Origin: Pseudomonadota bacterium
Lineage (GTDB): Bacteria > Pseudomonadota > Gammaproteobacteria > Ga0077536
Direction: 5' to 3'
DNA: 43,574 bases
NCBI GenBank assembly: GCA_018668255.1
Contig: JABISZ010000096.1
Location: 1-43,574 of the forward strand
The notes below the pieces were generated by a model. That model made no database searches, was not told where the DNA came from, and worked only from the letters and a program-made list of their open reading frames with translations. This document shows, in pieces, positions 34,072-43,357 of the stretch (within the stretch, counting starts at the first letter, position 1; the number at the start of each line of letters is the position of its first letter). A program made the translations under genes and the position numbers.

Positions 34072-35508
34072 TCATAGAACCTCGCACATTGGTGGCTTCC
34101 GATGCGCCCAAGGTAAAGCTTCTTCAAGTTTTGATGCCAAGCGAACCAAAACATCCTCACGACCCGTACGAGCGGTAAAATGCAAACCTACAGGTAAATT
34201 ATCTTCTGTCCAATGCAAAGGAAGAGAAATAGACGGCTGTCCTGTAGCGTTGCTCAGGTAGGTATAAGGAGAAAATCTAGCCATCCTTCTACGCAACTCA
34301 AAAGGGTCGCCTTGATAAACCAAGGTACCCAGCTCTACAGGAGGCTGACCCAAAGTCGTAGTGAGCCAAATATCATGCTCTTCATAAAATGAGCTTATTG
34401 CCCTAACCTGAGCCTGTACATCTTGCATAGCCAGAAGGTACTCTGGTGCGCTGAGCGCAAACCCACGCTGACCAAAAGCCCAAACAAATTCCTCAAAACC
34501 ACTCTCTGAAAGCTCCCGTCCGAGCCGTCGATTCCAATCTGACATTGCCCAGGCAACGCCAGAGGCAAGAAGCGTTGTAAATTTCGTCCAAAGTTCCATT
34601 GCATCAAAGGACGGAGCTGCTTCTGACACTTGAAAGCCAAGTTCTTCACAAGTTTTAGCAGTGGCTAAAATGGCTTTGATGCACTCTTCATCTAGCGGAT
34701 CTCCGAGGGGTGTGACTGTCGAATAAGCAATTTTTAAATTCCCAGGATCTTTGCCAACATCTTCCGCATATAAACCTGTGCGAGGCGCTGCCATATAGGG
34801 CTCTCCAATACCTGGCCCTGAAATCACATCCAACAAACTAGCACAGTCGCGTACACTTCGCGTCAAGCCATTCTCAACAAAAAAACCTCCAAGTAAATCA
34901 CCATAATGTGGAGCTAAAGTAGAACGACCTCTCGTAGGCTTCAAACCTACCAAACCGCAAGCGGAAGCAGGAATTCGTATAGAACCTCCAACATCATTGC
35001 CATGTGCCATTGGCACGACTCTAGCTGCCACTGCTGCCCCCGCGCCTCCACTGGACCCTCCTGGTGTTCTAGTCAAATCCCAGGGGTTATGGGTAGGGCC
35101 AAATAGTTTTGGCTCTGTTGTCACTCCAATAGCAAATTCGGGCAGATTTGTTTTACCAATGGTAATGAGCCCCGACCTGCAAAATCGTGTATAAATCTCC
35201 GAGTCCTGAGAGGGAATATAATCTTTTAGAAAACAACTCCCTTCTTGAAAGGCGACGCCCGCTACCTCCGCTGCAAAGTCCTTCATTAAAAAAGGGACTC
35301 CTGCAAAAGGACCGTCAGGAATCTTTTTACTTGCTTTCTGACGGGCATCGTCAAACATTTCGGTTATTACCGCATTCAATACTCCATTCACTTGCTCGCA
35401 CCGATAAATCGAATTATCAACCAGCTCCAGGGCAGAGATCTCGCCGACCCGAACTAAGTCTGCCATTGCTGTAGCATCTAAATCATCAAGCTCATTCTTA
35501 TAATCCAT
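34072..35508 (-). CDS. Amidase (amidase signature family)
   Basis: A 478-residue amidase. The Lys-Ser-Ser triad is seen as K in VPFLMKDFAAEVAG, S in the glycine-serine-rich GGSSGGAGAAVAA, and S in GNDVGGSIRIPAS. It would hydrolyse a carboxamide to acid and ammonia; homologues include nylon-oligomer and aromatic amide enzymes. The start at 35508 is chosen because TAGGAG lies 10 bases upstream; an earlier GTG would add nine residues. It diverges from the MATE gene with about 70 bases between. It is soluble, with no signal. Confidence 0.88.
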   Translation of the reverse strand: MDYKNELDDLDATAMADLVRVGEISALELVDNSIYRCEQVNGVLNAVITEMFDDARQKASKKIPDGPFAGVPFLMKDFAAEVAGVAFQEGSCFLKDYIPSQDSEIYTRFCRSGLITIGKTNLPEFAIGVTTEPKLFGPTHNPWDLTRTPGGSSGGAGAAVAARVVPMAHGNDVGGSIRIPASACGLVGLKPTRGRSTLAPHYGDLLGGFFVENGLTRSVRDCASLLDVISGPGIGEPYMAAPRTGLYAEDVGKDPGNLKIAYSTVTPLGDPLDEECIKAILATAKTCEELGFQVSEAAPSFDAMELWTKFTTLLASGVAWAMSDWNRRLGRELSESGFEEFVWAFGQRGFALSAPEYLLAMQDVQAQVRAISSFYEEHDIWLTTTLGQPPVELGTLVYQGDPFELRRRMARFSPYTYLSNATGQPSISLPLHWTEDNLPVGLHFTARTGREDVLVRLASKLEEALPWAHRKPPMCEVL

Positions 35509-35579
35509 TGCCGCTCTACTCCTAAATGTCACCACACGCCTAAGCTTCCATAGCTTCTTGTTAACTAAGGATATATGCT

Positions 35580-36986
35580 GTGCTCAAAACTTGTCGAAAA
35601 ATTACCGACTTCGACTGCCCTTACAATTTACCAACCATAAAGCCCAAAATATTGCTTGAATCACAACGCGTGCGTCGCATAACAATATTAGCGCTCCCTA
35701 TAATCGGGGCCATGGTCTCTCAAAATATCTTAAACTTAGTGGATACGGCTATGGTCAGCCGGTTGAGCGAGAGTAACGCAGCTTTGGCAGCAGTAGGGTT
35801 TGGCGGGTTCATACTTTTTTTTTCCCAAGCTTTACTCCTCGGTCTATCTACTGGGGTACAGGCATCTGCATCACGACAAAAAGGACAAGGAAGGAGCGAC
35901 ACTACAGCTCATTGTCTTAATACCGCACTGGTAGTCATACTAATCGCAAGCCCGTTCTTAACACTAGGACTTATTTGGTTAGCACCAAAATTCTTCCCTA
36001 TTCTGAGTAGTGATCCAAACGTGGCTGAACTTGGGATTCCTTACCTGCAGATCAGGGCAATTGGCATCGTTTTTGTGGCGGCAAATTTTGCGTTCCGGGG
36101 GTATTGGAATGCAGTAGACATGACATGGCTTTACTTGAAATCACTGCTTTCAATGCACGTTGTCAACATCTTCTTAAATTATGTTCTCATCTTCGGCAAC
36201 CTAGGAGCCCCTAGACTTGGGGTTGATGGTGCTGCTATCGCATCAGTAATTGCAGTCGGCTTTGGCACATTAACTTATTTCATTTTGGGATTTAGGCATG
36301 CTCGACAACACAGTTTCTTAAATAGGCTCCCAAAACCAAATGAAATTTACCAACTAATCAAATTATCGCTACCTAACGGCGTACAACAGATGTTTTTTGC
36401 CGCTGGATTCATTGTAATGTTTTGGATTATCGGAAAAATTGGTGTGGCAGAAGTCGCTGCAGCTAATGTTCTAATTACTATGTGGCTTATAACCTTACTA
36501 CCCGGAATGGGAATGGGTTTGGCCGCCGCAACCTTGGTCGGACAAGCTTTAGGGAAAGGCAATTCCGAAGATGCGGTGGAGTGGGGTTGGGATGTGTCTA
36601 AAGTAGCCTTTTTCGGAATGTTTCTGATTGGGCTGCCATTTGTAGTGGCACCTGAAATCATCCTGATGTCCCTGTACAAGTTAGCCCCCGACACTTTTGA
36701 CCTCGCTATCTGGCCCATGCGACTAATAGGTATTAGCATTTTATATGAGGCAACAGGCGTTGTCCTCCAAGGTGCATTGCTGGGGGCGGGTGATACGCGT
36801 CGTGTAATGACTGTTGTAGTCTTAGGTCAATGGGTTGTTTTCTTACCTATAGCTTATTTAATAGGGCCCGTTCTAGGTTATGGTCTAACCGCAATTTGGT
36901 TAACCCAATTAGTCTATCGAATGGTACAAACCGGGATCTGGATCAACTTTTGGGTCGGAAGGAAGTGGACCAAAATTCAGCTATAG
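35580..36986 (+). CDS. MATE family efflux protein (DinF-like)
   Basis: A 468-residue inner membrane exporter with about 12 membrane segments. ALPIIGAMVSQNILNLVDTAMVSRL at the start and FAGFIVM-like and GAGDTRRVM regions later are MATE hallmarks; two MatE halves are visible at about 35-190 and 260-420. It would export drugs or toxic intermediates by H+ or Na+ exchange. The start is a GTG with AAGGA upstream. Its stop codon overlaps the RND permease stop within a palindromic CTATAG at 36981-36986. Confidence 0.87.
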   Translation: MLKTCRKITDFDCPYNLPTIKPKILLESQRVRRITILALPIIGAMVSQNILNLVDTAMVSRLSESNAALAAVGFGGFILFFSQALLLGLSTGVQASASRQKGQGRSDTTAHCLNTALVVILIASPFLTLGLIWLAPKFFPILSSDPNVAELGIPYLQIRAIGIVFVAANFAFRGYWNAVDMTWLYLKSLLSMHVVNIFLNYVLIFGNLGAPRLGVDGAAIASVIAVGFGTLTYFILGFRHARQHSFLNRLPKPNEIYQLIKLSLPNGVQQMFFAAGFIVMFWIIGKIGVAEVAAANVLITMWLITLLPGMGMGLAAATLVGQALGKGNSEDAVEWGWDVSKVAFFGMFLIGLPFVVAPEIILMSLYKLAPDTFDLAIWPMRLIGISILYEATGVVLQGALLGAGDTRRVMTVVVLGQWVVFLPIAYLIGPVLGYGLTAIWLTQLVYRMVQTGIWINFWVGRKWTKIQL

Positions 36987-39900
36987 TTCTTTCGTGAACA
37001 TTTTATTACTGAAAAATCGACATATATCATCTTCAATCAAGATCAGTGCAGGAATTAGAATTAAAACAATAAAAGTCGTCAGCGCAAGACCAAATACAAG
37101 CGTCAGTGCCATAGGTATTAAAAATTGTGCCTGTAAACTTGTTTCGAAAAGCAAAGGCAAAAGCCCCCCAATCGTAGTCGCAGAAGTCAGAATAACGGCG
37201 CGTAATCGATCTCCACTCCCGTTAACAACGGCATCTAGCAAAGTCTCCTTGACTCTTCGTTCATCAACCGTTTTAACCAAAACTATTGAATCATTAATCA
37301 CAATTCCAGATAGCCCAAGAATAGCAAAAATACTTAGGATAGTTAGATCAAACCCCCAAACGGCATGTCCTAAAACTGCGCCCACAAATCCTGTAGGTAT
37401 CACAGCCATAATGACGAATGGTCTGGCATAGCTAGAAAAAACCCAAGCCAAAATGATGTAAATAAAAACAAGACCCAGAACCGTTCCGACAAGCATGTCT
37501 GAAGTCGTTTCTTTTTCCTCTTGCGCGCGACCACCAAACTTGTAAGTCAACCCGTGCCGGTTACATATATCTTCTAACCCATCACGAACTAAGCCCTGTC
37601 TTAGATACTGTGGCCTAGTCATTGTAATGTCTACTTCAGCTCTAATTGAGACCTCTCGCAGACCGTCCTCCCGTCGAATAATCGAAAAGCCTGTTTCTTT
37701 TTTAAAATCAGCAACTCCCATAAGCTTTACTCTAGATCCATCAGGAGCGCGAACATATAATTTATTTAGCAATCCTGATCTGACCAACTCCCTATCATAT
37801 TGGACCCGTATCCAGACCTCCTCCTCTCCTCTTGGAAACCGCTTAGCGACGACACCATCTACTGCGTCACGTACTTGATTTGCCAAAGAAACTGTAGAAA
37901 AACCTAAAGCTCTTCCTCGACTGTTAAGCTGTATGTGCGTCTCTGGTTTTCCATATGGTAAATTGTCCTCAATGTCGCTGACTCCACTATACTTACCTAG
38001 AAGCAATGCTACTTCCTGTGCTGCCTCCTTCAATTTCGCCACCGATCCACCTGAAAGCCGTACGTCTAAGTCTCCGCCAGGCGGGCCGCTTCTCTGTGAC
38101 TCAAATGTCAAAGAAGAGGCATTATTAGGAATAGAAACTGCTTTGCGCCAGGCTTGAATAACTTCTGAGGCCTTCATGTCTCGTTCCTCTGAAGAAACCA
38201 ACTCAGCATGGACTCCCGCTAAAGTGCTATCACTGCCTAAAGACATTTGACCTCCTGTCCCAACAGAAACACCAGTCTTCGCAAGCGTCACAACAATCAA
38301 GTCATTTGGGTCAACATCCAATTCAGTAAGCGCGCTGTATAAACTTGCCTCAATAGCCAAAATGGCGCGCTTGGTTTCCTCTCTGGATGTTCCCTTCCGC
38401 ATTTCTAATTTGGCATATATGGTTTCTGCCTCAGGAGACGGGAAAAATTGGTAACCCACTCTCCCTCCCAAAACAGCCCCGACTGATATAATTAAAGCAG
38501 CAACAGCAAAGACCACAGTTCCATATCTATTGCCTACCGCAAAACGAGCAAAACGTTTGAATTTCAACTCTTTAAATTGCTCGAACCCATTATCGAACCA
38601 GACACGAAAACCAGCTTTTTCGGATGTCGTACTCTCTCGCTTTAATGAGTGCGCTAGGTGGGCTGGCAATACCAAAAAACACTCTATTAAACTGGCGACG
38701 AGCACCGCAACTACTACAAACGGAATCGCTGAGATTATTTGACCCATGATCCCCGAAATGACAAACAACGGTAAGAAAGCTGCTACTGTTGTCATTGTCG
38801 AAGCAAACACAGGAGCTGCCATTCTAGTAGCGCCGGTCACAGCAGCCTCTAATGACGACAACCCTTGACGAAATTGGTATTCTGCATGCTCTCCAACTAC
38901 GATAGCGTCGTCAACTACAATACCTATGGCCATAATCATTCCAAAAAGACTGATCATATTAATTGTCTGGCCACTCACCCACATAACAGCAACTGTAGCC
39001 AGCAATGAAGCTGGAATGCCTATGGCAACCCAGATTGCAACTCGAGCATTTAAAAACAAGAACAAAACTGCCAAAACTAAAATTAACCCACCAATACCGT
39101 TTCGAAGCAGCAAATCGATTCTTTCTCGAATAGATTTCGCACGAACATCATATTGCTCAACTTGGATCTGTGGCGGAAGCCTACTATTGAGTTCCTCCAC
39201 ATAATTACTGACTGTTTCAGAAGAGTCCAAGGCATCTGTATTGACGGATCTTTTTATGTCTAATTCGATCGCATTTTTTCCATGCCTGTACACCCGATTA
39301 TCTTCTTCGCGGTAAGATTCTGACACACTAGAAACGTCTCCCAGTAGAATCCTACGGCCATCTGGCAATGCCTTAATTTCTACTTGGGCTAACTCACGAG
39401 CTTTAGTAAGCAACCCAAGGCTTCGCACTTGGCTTTCCCCGCCTCCTAATTCTCCCGCCGGAATGTCCTGCGACATCGCGCGTATCGTATTAGCAACATC
39501 ATTCAACTCAAGATCATACTGATGTAGCGCCTCAGGTTTCATTTCAACCCATATTTCATCGCGTCTAGTACCAGAAAGATCAACTCGATCGATTCCTCTT
39601 TGAAGCAAGTCATCTCTTATATGACGCGCTCTTTCCCTCAAAGACCGCTCGGTAAAGTCTCCAGAAACAACCAATTTTGAAATGCTTTCGTATCTCACTA
39701 TCCGTTTAATTTCTGGCCTCTCAGAATTGTCGGGTAGAGTCGTGACTTGCCCGACGGCAGACTCAATGTCTGAAAGAGCTTCCTGCATGCTGTGCCTTGG
39801 GTGAAATTCGATGCTCACCGATGCCCGCCCTTCGTAGGCCGTCGACACTATGTTCTTAACCCCATTTAAAAAACGAAGCTCAGGTTCTATAGACTGAATG

Positions 39901-40082
39901 ATGTTTTTTTCAACGTCGGCTGCAGAGGCTCCAGGCCATGTGACTGAAACCGAAACAATATCGATACCAAAATCGGGGAAAAACTGCCTATTTATTTTTC
40001 CAATAGCTGTAACACCACAAACCACCATAAGGGCTAACAATAAGTTGGCAGCTGTGCGATGCTGTGCGAAAAATCTGATCAT
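36981..40082 (-). CDS. RND efflux pump permease (HAE1 type)
   Basis: A large inner membrane transporter of about 1033 residues. The first membrane helix starts at MIRFFAQHRTAANLL, and the two-fold layout of membrane helices and large periplasmic loops is clear. The proton-relay aspartates are in AIGIVVDDAIVVGEHAEY. It would pump hydrophobic or toxic compounds with an adaptor and an outer membrane channel. Start ATG at 40082 fits relatives; a GTG at 40100 directly after the adaptor stop is possible. It follows the adaptor with almost no gap, so translation may be coupled. No outer membrane channel gene is in the window. Confidence 0.9.
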   Translation of the reverse strand: MIRFFAQHRTAANLLLALMVVCGVTAIGKINRQFFPDFGIDIVSVSVTWPGASAADVEKNIIQSIEPELRFLNGVKNIVSTAYEGRASVSIEFHPRHSMQEALSDIESAVGQVTTLPDNSERPEIKRIVRYESISKLVVSGDFTERSLRERARHIRDDLLQRGIDRVDLSGTRRDEIWVEMKPEALHQYDLELNDVANTIRAMSQDIPAGELGGGESQVRSLGLLTKARELAQVEIKALPDGRRILLGDVSSVSESYREEDNRVYRHGKNAIELDIKRSVNTDALDSSETVSNYVEELNSRLPPQIQVEQYDVRAKSIRERIDLLLRNGIGGLILVLAVLFLFLNARVAIWVAIGIPASLLATVAVMWVSGQTINMISLFGMIMAIGIVVDDAIVVGEHAEYQFRQGLSSLEAAVTGATRMAAPVFASTMTTVAAFLPLFVISGIMGQIISAIPFVVVAVLVASLIECFLVLPAHLAHSLKRESTTSEKAGFRVWFDNGFEQFKELKFKRFARFAVGNRYGTVVFAVAALIISVGAVLGGRVGYQFFPSPEAETIYAKLEMRKGTSREETKRAILAIEASLYSALTELDVDPNDLIVVTLAKTGVSVGTGGQMSLGSDSTLAGVHAELVSSEERDMKASEVIQAWRKAVSIPNNASSLTFESQRSGPPGGDLDVRLSGGSVAKLKEAAQEVALLLGKYSGVSDIEDNLPYGKPETHIQLNSRGRALGFSTVSLANQVRDAVDGVVAKRFPRGEEEVWIRVQYDRELVRSGLLNKLYVRAPDGSRVKLMGVADFKKETGFSIIRREDGLREVSIRAEVDITMTRPQYLRQGLVRDGLEDICNRHGLTYKFGGRAQEEKETTSDMLVGTVLGLVFIYIILAWVFSSYARPFVIMAVIPTGFVGAVLGHAVWGFDLTILSIFAILGLSGIVINDSIVLVKTVDERRVKETLLDAVVNGSGDRLRAVILTSATTIGGLLPLLFETSLQAQFLIPMALTLVFGLALTTFIVLILIPALILIEDDICRFFSNKMFTKEL

Positions 40083-40100
40083 AGAATATGATGCTACCAC

Positions 40101-41378
40101 TTATAAAGTCTTAGCTTTCAAACCTTCGCCTATTTCCGAGAACACCTTACTAACGACAACTGCATCGTTAGGAAGCATAGCTTTTATCAACATATCACCA
40201 TCAACTATACGTAACACCTTGACGCTAAATTTTTTCAACCGACCATCCACAATAAGATAAAGCATGTCCTCGTTAGATAGAGCACTAACAGGCAATTTAA
40301 AAACATTTTTGTAGATTTGATCGGCCATTTCTACTTCGACGAATGCGCCCGCTCTAATTCCCTCTAGATGAGCCCCAGGCTCCAATGCCGCATAAATCTG
40401 GATACCCCCTACCGAAGGATCGATTTCGGAACCAATGCGTGAAAGCTCTGCTCCAAATGTCGTCACTAAACCACCCAAGCGCCAAAAAATTTTTAACGGC
40501 TTTCCAATTAAGCTTTCTGTTGGTAAAGTACTCCCAGTAGATCGCTTACTTAAAATTCGCGAAAAGTCTGACTCGGGTAAATCAAACACTACCTCCAATT
40601 CAGTCGAAGATATCAGCCGCCCAACGCCCTCGCCAATCGCAACTCTCTGCCCCAAACCGAGCCCAACTCCAGAAATATGTCCTGAGAAAGGGGCGTAAAT
40701 ATTAGTGTCGTCCAGGTCTCGCTGCGCATCTCTGACTGCTGTTTTTGCTATAACCACGGCAGCGGTTTGTTGCTCAATTCGAGAATCGAGACGAGAAATA
40801 GTTTGTTCGTGCTGCATGCGCGCTTGTTCAATCTTTAAAAATGCTGACTCTGCATCATCAAAATCCTTCTTACTTAAAAGTCCCTGGCCTAGTAATTCTC
40901 TTGCACGGATACGCTCTTGGTCAACCAACTCCAGTTGATGCCCCACGCCAACCTTCAGACGCCTCTCCCATACTAGCTCACCTTCCAATTCTCTAAAAAT
41001 CGCTTCGTCACGATCTAGCTCGGCTCTGCGGTCTGACAAAACAGACTCAAAATCACTCGAATCAATCCCGACAAGCTTTGTTCCTTTTTCAACAAAATGA
41101 CCATTCTGAAATCTCTCACTCAAAAAAATCACACGGCCCTGAACCATGGACCGAATTTCAGCTGTCCTAGAGGCACGCACAGAGCCAAACGTTTTGATTA
41201 TAGGTTGTACATCTTGAGGCTGCGGACGCAAAGTTTCCACATAGAAAATTCTTTCCGCAATCGGCTTAGATTCGGCCTGTGGCTGGGAAAAGAAGAACCA
41301 GCCGGCACAAAGCAAGCTGAGTGCGAATACGGTAGTCGCAACCGAAAGCTGAGAAATGTTTCCAAGAATATTGCGCAT
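40101..41378 (-). CDS. RND pump periplasmic adaptor (membrane fusion protein)
   Basis: A 425-residue adaptor. A single N-terminal membrane anchor (TVFALSLLCAGWFFF) precedes the periplasmic part. The lipoyl halves are at about 60-105 (RTAEIRSMVQGRVIFLSERFQNGHFVEKGTKL) and 225-255 (NIYAPFSGHISGV), separated by a helical hairpin of about 105-225 rich in E, R and Q. The beta-barrel and membrane-proximal domains follow. It links the permease to an outer membrane channel. It begins the minus-strand operon; the gap 41379-41539 before the cytochromes is unremarkable. Confidence 0.88.
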   Translation of the reverse strand: MRNILGNISQLSVATTVFALSLLCAGWFFFSQPQAESKPIAERIFYVETLRPQPQDVQPIIKTFGSVRASRTAEIRSMVQGRVIFLSERFQNGHFVEKGTKLVGIDSSDFESVLSDRRAELDRDEAIFRELEGELVWERRLKVGVGHQLELVDQERIRARELLGQGLLSKKDFDDAESAFLKIEQARMQHEQTISRLDSRIEQQTAAVVIAKTAVRDAQRDLDDTNIYAPFSGHISGVGLGLGQRVAIGEGVGRLISSTELEVVFDLPESDFSRILSKRSTGSTLPTESLIGKPLKIFWRLGGLVTTFGAELSRIGSEIDPSVGGIQIYAALEPGAHLEGIRAGAFVEVEMADQIYKNVFKLPVSALSNEDMLYLIVDGRLKKFSVKVLRIVDGDMLIKAMLPNDAVVVSKVFSEIGEGLKAKTL

Positions 41379-41539
41379 GGGATACCAAATTAGTCACTTA
41401 TTGACACACAATGCTTTCAAACCAGCGAGAAAACTAATTAAGTTTGTGTAAGCTTTAGTGTACTTGCATCAATCATACGCGCACCAAGACTAATAAGCCC
41501 ACTTAGCCGCTATAAGATAACTAAGTAGCAACAGTCGGC

Positions 41540-41893
41540 TTACTCTCCTAGACCTATTAAGCCCGGCTTCGAAGCAAAATAGGCTGCGAGCTTAGAGATA
41601 TCAGCGTCGGTTAAGGCCAAAGCTTGGACCTGCATGTTCATTATCATATGCTGCCGTCTCCCGGTCTTATACGCCGTCAAGGCTTCCTCAAGATAATCCT
41701 GATACTGCCCAGAAAGTATTGGGTAATCTGGCATTAAAGGCTGATCACCATTCACGCCATGACAAGCCGAACAAGCAGCCAATTTATCCTCAAATGTTAA
41801 GCCTGCATCCTCATCTTGCTCGTGATGACTCGCCATCAAGCTATTAGAAAGCAAAACCGATGCGATCAGAGTCAATCTATACATTATCTTCAT
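41540..41893 (-). CDS. Monoheme cytochrome c, c4-like
   Basis: A 117-residue exported cytochrome. The signal peptide (MYRLTLIASVLLSNSLMASH) ends before the mature part. CSACHGVNGD is the heme-binding CxxCH, and MNMQVQALALTDADISKLAAYFAS contains the likely axial methionine. The fold is class I, like half of a c4. It would carry electrons in the periplasm. TAGGAG is close to the first ATG, and a second ATG three codons later is also possible. It lies 19 bases after the other cytochrome gene, on the same strand. Confidence 0.88.
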   Translation of the reverse strand: MKIMYRLTLIASVLLSNSLMASHHEQDEDAGLTFEDKLAACSACHGVNGDQPLMPDYPILSGQYQDYLEEALTAYKTGRRQHMIMNMQVQALALTDADISKLAAYFASKPGLIGLGE

Positions 41894-41912
41894 TAGCTCC
41901 TAAAACTAGTAT

Positions 41913-42230
41913 TTATTTTTTATAAGAAGACATAAAAGCGGCAATGTCTTCGATATCTGTATCCGTCAGATCTGCTGCATTCGCGTGCATAGTGCCATGA
42001 ACGCGCGTACCGTTTTTATAAGCAAGAAGAGCGCTCGCTATATATCCAGCGCTTTGCCCACCGAGTTTTGGCACATGATAAGTCGGATAAACATTATTGT
42101 ATCCAGTCACAGCATGACACCCTAAACAAGTTTCTGCCTTAATCTCTCCTTGCGCCACATCCCCATCAGCTAAAGAGCCGAAGGAAAGAAACATCAGCAA
42201 CAATGAGGCAAAGAATATTCGAAAAACCAT
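41913..42230 (-). CDS. Monoheme cytochrome c, c4/c5-like
   Basis: A 105-residue exported cytochrome. The signal peptide (FFASLLLMFLSFGSLADG) is followed by CLGCHAVTGYNN, the heme site, and by TMHANAADLTDTDIEDIAAFMSSY with the likely axial methionine. It resembles the second half of a diheme c4 or a small c5. The two small cytochromes here, with similar lengths and order, look like a split c4. It is the first gene of the pair and diverges from the lipoprotein gene. Confidence 0.86.
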   Translation of the reverse strand: MVFRIFFASLLLMFLSFGSLADGDVAQGEIKAETCLGCHAVTGYNNVYPTYHVPKLGGQSAGYIASALLAYKNGTRVHGTMHANAADLTDTDIEDIAAFMSSYKK

Positions 42231-42408
42231 TTAAATCCTCTCTTGATTTGATTCTATAAGCTCTAAACTGCGAGTTTATAGCTGCTTGAGGGGCAAATAT
42301 TACTAAACCCGCCTGCTTAGGGGAAGAGGTCTTCACTAATTTATAATATGACCGGTGGATCTGATATAACAGTTGGAAGCTTATTATTTACCCATAATGC
42401 TAATTTAT

Positions 42409-43122
42409 ATGAAAAAGTCACTACATGCTATATATGCCGTCTTGGTCGTTCTTTCCATGGCCAGCTGTAAAATACCAGACCAGAACAACAGCTTCCAGCC
42501 AATGGAAGAAGGCCGATTCTGGTTATACACGATAGAAAAAAATACTACTGATGCCAATGAATATCTGCGTCATGGACTTCGAGTCACTAATACCGTTAGC
42601 AATGCCGACACAACAACAGCACTATTAGAAGACCTTACTGGCAAAGTATCTGTCTATAAAAAAGACAACGCTGGGGTATTCCTAAACTCGAACACGACAA
42701 ATGCCAAAACTGACCCTGCCGGCAGAATCAGTGACATGCATATGATCCTGCCTGCTCAGCCGAAGGTCGGAGACACATGGCACTCGTATAGCCCGACCTA
42801 TGCCTTAGAAAGCTCTAGCGCTCCATGGGAAAAGCTATTCACAATCGAAGCCAATTTAAACGTGAAAAATCAGATTGCATCTGTTAGTGCGTCCACAACA
42901 ACGCCCGCTGGGAGCTTTATTAACTGCTTACTAGTAACTAGCATAGGGAAAGAGGCTGTCTACTTAGGTGATTATCTAGGTGAAACTATCGTTGAGCAGC
43001 AGCGTCAAGCCTGGTACGCAGAAGATATTGGCTTGATCAGACTAGAAGTGCGTGAAAAAACTAGCTCTTCTGCTATAAAGGAAGGACTTTTTATCATGGA
43101 ACTCGTAACCCATACAAGATAG
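42409..43122 (+). CDS. Hypothetical lipoprotein
   Basis: I do not recognise the mature part. The 237-residue product begins MKKSLHAIYAVLVVLSMASCKIPD, whose SMASC is a lipobox, so the cysteine would be lipidated. The mature part has beta-rich stretches (MEEGRFWLYTIEKNTT, KVGDTWHSYSPTYAL, SVSASTTTPAGSF) that suggest a single folded domain. An upstream in-frame TTG and ATG would add up to 12 residues. It faces the envelope. It diverges from the cytochromes and lies before the AlgP-like gene. Confidence 0.65.
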   Translation: MKKSLHAIYAVLVVLSMASCKIPDQNNSFQPMEEGRFWLYTIEKNTTDANEYLRHGLRVTNTVSNADTTTALLEDLTGKVSVYKKDNAGVFLNSNTTNAKTDPAGRISDMHMILPAQPKVGDTWHSYSPTYALESSSAPWEKLFTIEANLNVKNQIASVSASTTTPAGSFINCLLVTSIGKEAVYLGDYLGETIVEQQRQAWYAEDIGLIRLEVREKTSSSAIKEGLFIMELVTHTR

Positions 43123-43138
43123 ATTATTAAATCGGGCA

Positions 43139-43236
43139 GGATAAGCCAATTACCCTCGTTAAATGGCATCATGGAGGCGATATTGCATCCAAACTTGGTA
43201 AGATACTAAAAAGAAATGAAGTAATTTAGCTTATCC
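43139..43236. repeat. Long-range inverted repeat, possible RNA
   Basis: GGATAAGC at 43139-43146 pairs exactly with GCTTATCC at 43229-43236, and AATTA next to TAATT extends the stem with one bulge. The roughly 98 bases between the ends hold no gene. It may be a small RNA or a processed leader; no promoter could be proven. Confidence 0.4.
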
Positions 43237-43270
43237 CATTGCGATCCGCACTAAAAATGATTAATGTGTC

Positions 43271-43290
43271 GCGGGCAAAAAACCGCTTTT
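43271..43290 (+). terminator. Short hairpin with T-run
   Basis: GCGG at 43271-43274 pairs with CCGC at 43283-43286, followed by TTTT. It could end the lipoprotein transcript or the RNA candidate above. Confidence 0.35.
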
Positions 43291-43357
43291 AAACAAACTC
43301 GTGTGCCTTAATTATTCAAGATAAAGACCATGAGATAGATAATGTGGGATGCAAATT

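Noticed and set aside
36994-39204. Several plus-strand frames opposite the RND permease
   Set aside because: They are shadows of the long, well-conserved permease frame.
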